Part shown: positions 32,575-40,141 of the stretch, in pieces
How the letters are laid out: each line of letters starts with the position of its first letter
Numbering within the stretch: position 1 is the first letter of the stretch
Source of the DNA: Prevotella sp.
Lineage (GTDB): Bacteria > Bacteroidota > Bacteroidia > Bacteroidales > Bacteroidaceae
Reading direction: 5' to 3'
Assembly: GCA_017459445.1 (NCBI GenBank)
Contig: JAFUDJ010000037.1
Location: forward strand, 1 to 52,946
DNA: 52,946 bases
Notes under the pieces: model-generated
What the model saw: the letters and a program-made list of their open reading frames with translations, nothing else
Databases searched by the model: none
What the model was told of the DNA's origin: nothing
Made by a program: the position numbers and the translations under genes

Positions 32575-33351
32575 TTAGCGGATAACCTTCTTGCCGTTGA
32601 TGATGTTCAGGCCCTTGGTGGGAGCAGCCATGCGGCGGCCGCCGAGGTCATAGACGTTGGCATTGTCGGTAGCGTTGTCGCTTTCAATGGCGCGGATGGC
32701 CGTCACTTCGCTCTCGTCAATGTGCCTGATGGCAATCTTCTGGGCTGTCGGGGCCTGCTTCTCCCAGCAGAATCCGCAACGTGTGGGCAGGAACGACTGG
32801 TCGCCGCTGGTGCGTACCAGCACACTCTCCAGGATAGCTACGTTCTGTTTGGCGGGAATGCCGTAGAGACCGTCCTTTTCGCGCTTCTCCCAACTGCTGC
32901 TGAAAGCAACTTGGTTGCCCTCGTTGTCAGCCATGCGGATAGTCTTCAGGTCGGTGCTTACGCCGTCGGCCTCCACGTTCTTGGCGCGCAGGTACTGCGT
33001 CGTTGGCGAGAAGATGAGGTACGGAACACCGGCCTCGATACCTTCGTTGGTGCAGTCTACGAAGCAGAGCACCAGCGTGTTGCCCTCCTGCTGGATGGCA
33101 GCCATGCGCTCTACCCTGACGTCCTTGGCGGCGTTGGCCAGCTGCGAGGCGTTCAGCGACATCGGCAGGCACAGCGTGTTGTAGCCAGCGAAGAGGTAAC
33201 GGTTCACACTTACCGTCTGGTCGGTATTCATTAGCTGCTCCACCTTCATTGTCTGCGTCTCGGTGTACAGGTTCTTCACTTTGTTCTGAGCAAGAACATT
33301 CTGGCTGCCCATCAGGGCAACAGCTGTCATAGCAAGTACTAATTTCTTCAT
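32575..33351 (-). CDS. Secreted protein with Prevotella-type C-terminal tail
   Basis: Not recognised as an enzyme. The 258 residues start with a signal peptide (MKKLVLAMTAVALMGSQNVLAQ) and contain a middle part with a YLFAGYNTLCLPMSLNASQL stretch often seen in Prevotella/Bacteroides secreted proteins. The tail NVYDLGGRRMAAPTKGLNII-NGKKVIR matches the tail of lyase copy 2 in style. A -7 box is at 33393-33400. Location is outside the inner membrane; function unknown. Confidence 0.7.
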   Translation of the reverse strand: MKKLVLAMTAVALMGSQNVLAQNKVKNLYTETQTMKVEQLMNTDQTVSVNRYLFAGYNTLCLPMSLNASQLANAAKDVRVERMAAIQQEGNTLVLCFVDCTNEGIEAGVPYLIFSPTTQYLRAKNVEADGVSTDLKTIRMADNEGNQVAFSSSWEKREKDGLYGIPAKQNVAILESVLVRTSGDQSFLPTRCGFCWEKQAPTAQKIAIRHIDESEVTAIRAIESDNATDNANVYDLGGRRMAAPTKGLNIINGKKVIR

Positions 33352-33392
33352 AAGCTTATAATTTTAGTTCTAAAATATCACATTATCTGGTG

Positions 33393-33400
33393 CAAAGATA
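33393..33400 (-). promoter_or_regulatory. -7 box of the secreted protein at 32575
   Basis: On the minus strand TATCTTTG followed by CA, 41 nt upstream of the ATG. Confidence 0.5.
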
Positions 33401-33440
33401 CTAATTATTTTTTAATTTGCAAGCAAATCTGCGAAAATAT

Positions 33441-34643
33441 TCAGTCACGAAGTTTCCGGAACACCTCGGCCAGCGACTCTTTCTGCCCTACGTTTCCGGG
33501 GAAGATGATGTAGGGGAAGTGGTTGGTCATCACGCAAGGCACGCTGTTGACGACCTGTCCCAGGACGCGTGCCGAGCGGATGGCGAGTCCCTTGGTCAGT
33601 ATGTCGTGCGAGGTGATGCCTCCCTTGGCCACGAGATAGGCCGGTGTGAAGGGCATGCGCCGCACGATGTCCACGAGGAAGTCGCTCACCTGCTGTCCCA
33701 GGTGCTGCCGCTGGTCGGCATTGTCGAGCCGTATTTCCTGCCGGGAGGTGTAGACGACGGGTGTCAGCCGCTCGTCTGCTATCTGGCTGATGACGGTCAG
33801 CGTGTCGCTCATCAGCGCCTCCGCGTCGTCGAAGATGCGCTGCACGTCGACCTCCACGCCGCACGTCCCCGCCTCGTTCAGCAGGCATTCCAGCTGTTCG
33901 GTCGTCTTCCTGACGTGCGAGCCGACGATGTAAAGTGCCGGCTGCCGTGGCGTCTCTGCCGCGAGGATGGCCTTGTCGAGCAGCGGAATGTCGGGGATAT
34001 GGCTGATGGCCTTGGGCAGTGACGACGACGACCTGATGACGATGTTCTCCTCGGGCAGGCTCCGGGCAAACCGTTCCAGTTCGTCGTAGTCCTGTGCGTT
34101 GACGATGACATAGTCGTCGGGGTCGGCCCCCTTCTCGCGGATGTAGTCGCGTAGCACGGAGGAATGGAAGCCGAACACGTTGTCGCGTGCGAATTCCGTC
34201 TCGCTGATGGGAATCAGGCGCCCCTCGTCCTTCATGTAGTGCGTGCCGTCGATGGTCACGCGGCCCGCCTCGATGAAGGCCGGGCAGAAGGGCGTTTTCT
34301 CAGCCACGGGTAAGCCGTGGCTCACGAAGGCTTGTCGGATGACGTCCGTCTCCAAGGGGAAATGGCCGCGCAGACAGCTGTCGCTACGGCTGACGACGAT
34401 GAGGCGGTAGTCGTAGTCGCGGTTCACCTTGAGCACCATGTCCATGGCGCTGCGTATCACCTCTGCGGCCTCTTGCCGCGTCATGGCGCGGGTATTGGTC
34501 AGGATGTAGAAGAAAGGCACCTCGTCCTCAAAGCCTTTCCTTACGCTTTCCTCGTCCCACTGTGTGATGAGCAGACAGCCGTGCACCGTCTGTATGCCTG
34601 TCGGGTCGTCGTCGAGAACGACCATTCTTAGTCCGTTGTTCAT
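33441..34643 (-). CDS. Four-carbon acid sugar kinase family protein (DUF1537)
   Basis: The 400-residue protein has the two-domain DUF1537 plan: N-terminal substrate domain (VVLDDDPTGIQTVHG, then SRSDSCLRGHFPLE) and C-terminal ATP-binding domain (IVGSHVRKTTEQL; LVAKGGITSHDILTKGL, the family's nucleotide motif). Known members phosphorylate threonate, erythronate, 3-oxo-tetronate or denominator-like four-carbon acids. I chose ATG 34643, preceded by AAAGAGG as a ribosome site, over the ATG seven codons upstream, which lies in repeat sequence. It is the last gene after a BKACE gene (42-nt gap), suggesting a shared catabolic route. Cytosolic. Confidence 0.88.
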   Translation of the reverse strand: MNNGLRMVVLDDDPTGIQTVHGCLLITQWDEESVRKGFEDEVPFFYILTNTRAMTRQEAAEVIRSAMDMVLKVNRDYDYRLIVVSRSDSCLRGHFPLETDVIRQAFVSHGLPVAEKTPFCPAFIEAGRVTIDGTHYMKDEGRLIPISETEFARDNVFGFHSSVLRDYIREKGADPDDYVIVNAQDYDELERFARSLPEENIVIRSSSSLPKAISHIPDIPLLDKAILAAETPRQPALYIVGSHVRKTTEQLECLLNEAGTCGVEVDVQRIFDDAEALMSDTLTVISQIADERLTPVVYTSRQEIRLDNADQRQHLGQQVSDFLVDIVRRMPFTPAYLVAKGGITSHDILTKGLAIRSARVLGQVVNSVPCVMTNHFPYIIFPGNVGQKESLAEVFRKLRD

Positions 34644-34685
34644 CGTTGCCTCTTTACTTTTCACTTTTCACTCTTCACTTTTCAG

Positions 34686-35519
34686 TTAGCGCAGCGCAAT
34701 ATGCTGCATCTTCCGGGCTTCGTCGGGAGTTGCCGGCTCACAGCCCATCATGCGGATGAGTGCCACCAGCCGCTCCACCAGTTCGGCATTGGTGTGTGCG
34801 CGCTTGCCGGGGGCATAGTAGAAGCTGTCCTCGAAGCCTACGCGAACGGCCGATGCTCCCATGCCGATGGCGCAGGCCAGCATCGAGAAGTCCTTCATCG
34901 AGTCGTGGGTGATGCCCCACGAACAGCCCGGCTCCATGAGTGAGCAGAGCATGGCCAGGTTGCGGCCTGTTGCCGAAAGGTTGCTGGAGTTGCCGGGGCC
35001 TACGCAGAAATTGTAGTGCAACGGACGGTGCAGCACGCCCTCGTCGGCCAGCCTTGTGGCGCACTCTACGTGGCTCAGGTCGAATAATTCCATCTCCGGC
35101 ACGGTGTTCGTCTCATCCAGGCGCTTGGCCCAGTAGCGCAGGTCGGGCATGGTGTTGATGTACACCGTCTCGCCGAAGTTCACCGAACCCATGTTCAGCG
35201 ACGCCACCTCCACCTCCGGCACGTCCAAGCTGACGCAGCGCTCGGCCAGCGTCAGCGTCGACAGTCCGCCCGTCGAGCCCTGCACTATCATGTCCGTTTC
35301 CTTTCGTATCAGCCCGATGGTCTGCCGGAACACGTCCAGCTCGAACGTCGGGTTGCCCTTCAGGTCGCGGGTGTGCAGGTGTACCTCGCAGGCTCCGGCC
35401 TTATAGCAGTTGATGGTATCCTCCGCTATCTCCTCCGGGGTCAGCGGATTCTTACATTCGGCAGGGATTTCCTTGCCTACGTGGCACACGGGGGCCACGG
35501 TAACGATAATCTTTCTCAT
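34686..35519 (-). CDS. Beta-keto acid cleavage enzyme (BKACE, DUF849)
   Basis: The 277-residue protein matches the BKACE family, zinc-dependent enzymes that condense a beta-keto acid with acetyl-CoA and cleave it (Kce is the prototype). Visible motifs: VTVAPVCHVGKE at the N-terminus, the metal-binding HLHTRD (about residues 47-52), GSTGGLSTLTLAERC, VGPGNSSNL and the C-terminal VRVGFEDSFYYAPGKRAHTN (anchor Glu and Asp for the keto acid). It is upstream of the DUF1537 kinase, and MFS and racemase-like genes on the same strand lie at 42437-44349. The substrate is unknown. No -7 box was found near its start. Confidence 0.88.
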   Translation of the reverse strand: MRKIIVTVAPVCHVGKEIPAECKNPLTPEEIAEDTINCYKAGACEVHLHTRDLKGNPTFELDVFRQTIGLIRKETDMIVQGSTGGLSTLTLAERCVSLDVPEVEVASLNMGSVNFGETVYINTMPDLRYWAKRLDETNTVPEMELFDLSHVECATRLADEGVLHRPLHYNFCVGPGNSSNLSATGRNLAMLCSLMEPGCSWGITHDSMKDFSMLACAIGMGASAVRVGFEDSFYYAPGKRAHTNAELVERLVALIRMMGCEPATPDEARKMQHIALR

Positions 35520-35623
35520 GTTGCTTATACCTATTTATATATTATAAGGACTGATGGCGGGCGGAAATGTCGTCAGTGAACAAATCATAAAAATTGGGTA
35601 TTGCCAGAGTTGGGTTAAAGCGC

Positions 35624-35631
35624 TACCTTTG
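35624..35631 (+). promoter_or_regulatory. Promoter of the barrel-imelysin-oxidoreductase operon
   Basis: TACCTTTG followed by CA, with a TTG about 20 nt upstream (35601-35603) as a -33 element. The ATG at 35659 follows 27 nt later. Confidence 0.6.
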
Positions 35632-35658
35632 CAGCCGGAAACTAAAGTAAGACACAAG

Positions 35659-37008
35659 ATGACCGGAAAATTGATTTTGATGACGGCCTTGCTGACCGCA
35701 GGAACCTGCCTGGTGGCTGCGGCGCAAGACGGAAACGGAGAGCAAGAGAAGACGAGCCGACTGACCCTCGGCGGCTACGGCGAGGCCGTGCTGACGCGAA
35801 ACTTCTACAGCCAGAGCTTCAACCGCTACAAGAACCCCGCGAACTATGCCAACGACAAGAGCCACGGGCGGTTTGACCTGCCGCACGTGTGCATCAACAT
35901 CGGCTACGATTTCGGCAAGGGCTGGACGATGGGCTCGGAGATAGAGTTTGAGCACGGCGGCAACGGTACGGCTGTAGAGATAGAGGCCGAGGAGGCCGGC
36001 GAGTATGAGGCTGAGGTGGAGAAGGGTGGCGAGGTCGCCTTGGAGCAGTTCTGGATAAACAAGGAGTTCTGGGGCGGAAAGTTTAACATCAAGGCCGGTG
36101 AGCTCATCGTCCCCGTGGGCTACAGCAACGCGCATCACGAGCCGAACCAGTTTTTCACGGTCTACCGCCCCGAGGGCGAGTCGACCATCCTGCCTAATAC
36201 GTGGCACCAGATAGGTCTGTCGCTGTGGGGCCGTCTGAAGGACTGGCGCTACGAGGCGCTGTTGCTGTCGGGCCTGAACTCGGAGAGCTTCACGGCCGAG
36301 AACTTCGTGCACTACGGTGCCACCAGCCCGTATGAGTTCAAGGTGGCCAACAACTACGCCGGTGCCTTCCGCGTGGACAACTACTCGGTGAGGGGACTGC
36401 GCGTGGGCGTGAGCGGCTACTACGGGTACAGCTTCCGTAACACGCTGCGCACACCGGGCAAGAAATACGACGACGTGACGGGAGCGCTGGGCATCGTGGC
36501 CCTGGACTTCACGCTGAACCGCTGGAATTGGGTCGTGCGCGGCAACGTGGACTACGCCCACTTTGCCAACGCCGACGAGATATCAAGCTACAACCAGGCC
36601 AACTGGACGCACCACAAGTACCAGGACGGCAACCCCCATCACTACACGAACATAGGCAGTCACGCCGTGGCCTACGCCCTGGAGGCGGGCTACAACGTGT
36701 TCTCGCAGATAGCCAAGACGAGGCGGGCGGACGAGCGGCTGTACGTGTTCGGCCGGTTTGAGCACTATAACACGATGGCGTCGGGGACGTATGCCCAGAT
36801 GTACCAGTATACGAAGAAGTACCGCCTGGCGGTAGGCCTGAACTACCAGCCCGTCAAGCAGGTGACGCTCAAGGGAGAATACTCGTACCGCTACTTCCAG
36901 AAGCCGAACAACAACGGTCTGGAGGCCGACAGTCCGCTGTACAAGCAGCCGTTCAACAACGAACCGAGCATCAGCCTGGGCGTGACCTACTGCGGCTGGT
37001 TCCTGTAA
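35659..37008 (+). CDS. Outer-membrane beta-barrel (porin-like) protein
   Basis: From ATG 35659 (after the promoter at 35624) the protein has 449 residues with a signal peptide (MTGKLILMTALLTAGTCLVAAAQ). Alternating aromatic/hydrophilic strands (LTLGGYGEAVLTRNFY, VCINIGYDFGKGWTMGSEIE, GVSGYYGYSFRNT) and a terminal aromatic (CGWFL) mark an outer-membrane barrel. An acidic loop (VEIEAEEAGEYEAEVEKGGE, about residues 103-122) could bind cations. It leads an operon with imelysin and a di-haem oxidoreductase, so uptake of iron or another metal is a reasonable but unproven role. Gap to the next gene is 47 nt. Confidence 0.8.
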   Translation: MTGKLILMTALLTAGTCLVAAAQDGNGEQEKTSRLTLGGYGEAVLTRNFYSQSFNRYKNPANYANDKSHGRFDLPHVCINIGYDFGKGWTMGSEIEFEHGGNGTAVEIEAEEAGEYEAEVEKGGEVALEQFWINKEFWGGKFNIKAGELIVPVGYSNAHHEPNQFFTVYRPEGESTILPNTWHQIGLSLWGRLKDWRYEALLLSGLNSESFTAENFVHYGATSPYEFKVANNYAGAFRVDNYSVRGLRVGVSGYYGYSFRNTLRTPGKKYDDVTGALGIVALDFTLNRWNWVVRGNVDYAHFANADEISSYNQANWTHHKYQDGNPHHYTNIGSHAVAYALEAGYNVFSQIAKTRRADERLYVFGRFEHYNTMASGTYAQMYQYTKKYRLAVGLNYQPVKQVTLKGEYSYRYFQKPNNNGLEADSPLYKQPFNNEPSISLGVTYCGWFL

Positions 37009-37055
37009 AACAGAGCACGACAAAAACACTATAACCACATATTAAGATAAGAACA

Positions 37056-38255
37056 ATGAACATGAAAAGACTGACAAAGATGGCAGCCTTCGCTGCCTTG
37101 CTGACCGCAGGCTTCACGGCCTGCTCGAGTGATGACGAAGTAAACACAACAACCGTAGAGGGAACGCAAGAAGCCCTGAACCAAGCTTGTGCGGACTGGA
37201 AGACCGCCCGTGCCGACTGGGAGCAGTCGGAGGCCTTCCTGTTTGGTGCCGCCGACGAGTACTCCATCGACCCGCATACCGACACGTGGCCCGTGGCCGC
37301 CAATGACCTGGCCGACGTACTGCGCGACGCCGAGGCCATGTCGAACATCGACAACTTCATCAAGACGGCGAACGCCGGTATCCTGGGCTACCACGGCATC
37401 GAGTATGTGCTCTTCCGTAAAGGTGAACCGCGCAAGATAGACCAGATAACCGAGCTGGAGTACAAGTACATCAGCGCCGTAGCCAAGGACCTGTACAACG
37501 CCACCGCCACGCTGGAGGCCGCCTGGGACTCTCAGGAGCGTAACAGCGAGCGCCACCAGATAGCCGTGACCTACGTGGCTACGCACCTGGCCATCGACGA
37601 CGACGGCAACCAGGAGGGAGCGCTAAGCGGTCTGACGAACTACGGCAAGGCCTTCAAGAACCCCGGAACCGGCCAGTGGGAGACCGCCCTTGACGCTACG
37701 CGCGAGATTATCTCGGGCTGTCAGGACATCATCGGCGAGGTCGGCGACTCGAAGATTGGGCTGCCCTACACCGGGCAAGACGCGTCGTACATTGAATCGC
37801 CGTATGCGTACAACTCCATCATTGACTTCCACGACAACATTGTCAGTTGCAGGAACGCCCTCTACGGCGGTGTCGGTGCCACGACGCCCAGCCAGAACTC
37901 GCTGCTGTATTTCTGCCTGAACAGTGGCAACAGCACCCTGCAGCACCAGGCCCAGAACGTGCAGAACAAGCTGGAGACGGCCCTGACCAAGATTCTGGCC
38001 ATGAAGTACCCGTTTGCGCTGAACTACAGCGACAACTCGTGCAAGGTGGCTATCGACGCTCTGGGCGAGCTGGACGACGCCCTGGGTGAGATGGACGAGA
38101 CGCTGAAGGGCTTTGCCGACAACAGCACCGTGCAGACCCAGTGCCAGAAGATAAACGAGAACTATGTAGACAACGTGGTGGTGGCCACCTACCGCACACT
38201 GGCCGACCACGCGTACCAGCTGTACCAGTCTATCCAGAAGATACAGACGAAATAA
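37056..38255 (+). CDS. Imelysin-family (M75) lipoprotein
   Basis: A 399-residue lipoprotein: signal peptide with lipobox GFTAC (Cys 23). The helical imelysin domain follows, with the family motif GxHxxE as GYHGIE at residues 111-116. Imelysin-like proteins (EfeO, IrpA, ICMP) bind iron in the periplasm or at the cell surface; despite the peptidase name, proteolysis is doubtful. A short acidic stretch follows the lipid anchor (SSDDE). It sits between the barrel gene and the di-haem oxidoreductase, an order typical of iron-linked operons. Start could also be the ATG two codons later. Confidence 0.9.
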   Translation: MNMKRLTKMAAFAALLTAGFTACSSDDEVNTTTVEGTQEALNQACADWKTARADWEQSEAFLFGAADEYSIDPHTDTWPVAANDLADVLRDAEAMSNIDNFIKTANAGILGYHGIEYVLFRKGEPRKIDQITELEYKYISAVAKDLYNATATLEAAWDSQERNSERHQIAVTYVATHLAIDDDGNQEGALSGLTNYGKAFKNPGTGQWETALDATREIISGCQDIIGEVGDSKIGLPYTGQDASYIESPYAYNSIIDFHDNIVSCRNALYGGVGATTPSQNSLLYFCLNSGNSTLQHQAQNVQNKLETALTKILAMKYPFALNYSDNSCKVAIDALGELDDALGEMDETLKGFADNSTVQTQCQKINENYVDNVVVATYRTLADHAYQLYQSIQKIQTK

Positions 38256-38274
38256 GCCCCCCTAACCAACACTG

Positions 38275-40002
38275 ATGAACAACATGAACAAACTGACCCT
38301 ACTCGGAGCCGTGCTCATAGGAGCGAGCCTCAGCACCGGCTGCAGCAGCACGACCGAGAGCAGCGAAGAAGAAAAGCCACTGACCTGGGACATCGGCGAT
38401 TCCGGTACGAGCGACTATCCCGAAGACTACTATGCCGGCGGACAGCTCGGCACCACGACGGTGAACACCGCCACCGCCTTCGAGCAGCCGACCAAGGCCG
38501 TGGAGAACGCAGGCATGATGACAGCCTTCAACGAAGGAGAGTACCTGTTCGAGAAGGAGTACAACACCAACGCGGACGGAGCCTTCCACGGACTGGGCCC
38601 GGTGTACGTGCGCCGAGGCTGCCTGTACTGCCATCCGGGCTACGGACACGGTGCCCGTCAGACCAGCTACAAGGCCGACGCGCACAGGAACGGCTACCTG
38701 CTCGTGGTGTACGACAAGACGACCAATGCCTACATCCGCTCGGTGGCAGGCATGCCGCAGACGGGAGCCGTGAAGCCCTTCAAGGCCCCGATAAACGAGA
38801 GCGGCATCAAGATAGCCTGGAACAACTATACGGACGAGTGGGGCAACCGGTTTGATGACGGCGAGACGTACTTGCTCACCTACCCAGAGGTGAAGATTGA
38901 CTACAGCGCCTTCTACGCCCCCGTGGTGGTGCGGCGAGGCGACCAGGACGTCACGCTCACGAAGGAACAGTACGACCAGGAAATCGGTGTGCTGCTGGAA
39001 TCGACCATCGGCATCTACGGCACGGGCCTGACCGACGCGATAGATGACGACGAGATAACGGCCCAGTGGGTGAAGGAGAGCGAATACTATAACCGCATCG
39101 GCAAGACGGACGCCCTGAACCCAGCCATGTGGAACCAGGCGACGAATACGTGGAACAGCTACTACACGAACTCGCTGCAAGGCGACGGAACGAAGTATGT
39201 GCGCCGCTACACCTACGCCCTGTCGCGCGGCCCGATACTGGACGCTGCGGGTGCCAACGCCATCTGGAACATCACCAACGTGACGCGGTCGGACCGCCGC
39301 TACCACTACCTCGACCTGGCGGGCGTCTACTACGCCCGGACCTCGTCGAAGGACCCCGAGGTACAGGCAGGCTTCACCGAGTATATTAACCGCGTGGACC
39401 CGCAGGGAGCTCACCCCGAGTGGCACACCGGGCAGTTGGAGCAAGACATCTATACGTACCTGACGAGCAAGTCGCTGGACGCCGAGATGAGCGACCAGCA
39501 GTACAAGAACCTCATGATATGGCACCGTGGACTGGCCGTGCCTGCCGCCCGCAACACGACGACGGAAGACTTCAAGGCCGGTAAGCAGCTCTTCACGCAG
39601 ATAGGCTGCGCCGCCTGCCACCGTCCGTCGTGGCAGACGGGAGAGGACCACATCAAGGACCCTGCCAAGTTCTTCACGTCAGACAGCGACATGCCCCGCT
39701 ATCCCCACCAGACGATATGGCCGTACACCGACTTCGTGCAGCACCGGCTGTGGATGAAGAACGACATCCGCACGGGCTGGTGCCGGACGACCCCGCTTTG
39801 GGGACGCGGACTGGCCGGTAAGTGCGGCAGCGGCGTGGAGCGCCTGCACGACTGCCGTGCCCGCAACGTGCTGGAAGCCATCATGTGGCACGGTTGCCGC
39901 AACGAAGGCGGCACGAGCGACGCCTACGACGCGGTGGTGAAGTTCCGCAACCTGTCGAAGAAGGAGCGCGACCAGGTCGTCTTCTTCATCGAGTCCATCT
40001 GA
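38275..40002 (+). CDS. Di-haem oxidoreductase (DHOR/DUF1111 family) lipoprotein
   Basis: A 575-residue lipoprotein (lipobox STGC, Cys 23) with two c-type haem sites: CLYCH (116-120) and CAACH (445-449). The C-terminal half carries family motifs RTTPLWGRG and a variation of the usual HDGRA, here HDCRARN, followed by EAIMWHGC. These proteins are distant relatives of MauG and cytochrome c peroxidases and often pair with imelysins. A periplasmic redox role tied to iron is likely but not proven. Extra cysteines (KCGSG, HDCRA, WHGCR) are unusual. Haem attachment would need the CcsB-CcsA protein encoded next. Confidence 0.88.
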   Translation: MNNMNKLTLLGAVLIGASLSTGCSSTTESSEEEKPLTWDIGDSGTSDYPEDYYAGGQLGTTTVNTATAFEQPTKAVENAGMMTAFNEGEYLFEKEYNTNADGAFHGLGPVYVRRGCLYCHPGYGHGARQTSYKADAHRNGYLLVVYDKTTNAYIRSVAGMPQTGAVKPFKAPINESGIKIAWNNYTDEWGNRFDDGETYLLTYPEVKIDYSAFYAPVVVRRGDQDVTLTKEQYDQEIGVLLESTIGIYGTGLTDAIDDDEITAQWVKESEYYNRIGKTDALNPAMWNQATNTWNSYYTNSLQGDGTKYVRRYTYALSRGPILDAAGANAIWNITNVTRSDRRYHYLDLAGVYYARTSSKDPEVQAGFTEYINRVDPQGAHPEWHTGQLEQDIYTYLTSKSLDAEMSDQQYKNLMIWHRGLAVPAARNTTTEDFKAGKQLFTQIGCAACHRPSWQTGEDHIKDPAKFFTSDSDMPRYPHQTIWPYTDFVQHRLWMKNDIRTGWCRTTPLWGRGLAGKCGSGVERLHDCRARNVLEAIMWHGCRNEGGTSDAYDAVVKFRNLSKKERDQVVFFIESI

Positions 40003-40036
40003 CATCTAAATGATATCGTACAAAAGGTTGAATATG

Positions 40037-40122
40037 AACGACTACGAATTATACGAATTTCTCGAATTTTCTGAATAGCTCCATGAGCAGCGAGGCTACT
40101 GTTCGTACAATTCGTAGTCGTT
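40037..40122. repeat. Inverted repeat before the ccsBA gene
   Basis: The 21-nt arms 40037-40057 (starting AACGACTACGAATT) and 40102-40122 are inverted copies with one mismatch, separated by 44 nt. The left arm lies in a 14-codon ORF starting at ATG 40034 (MNDYELYEFLEFSE). It may be a dispersed repeat, an attenuator or a terminator without a T-run. Confidence 0.6.
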
Positions 40123-40141
40123 AAATAGTCTAATAGTCAAA

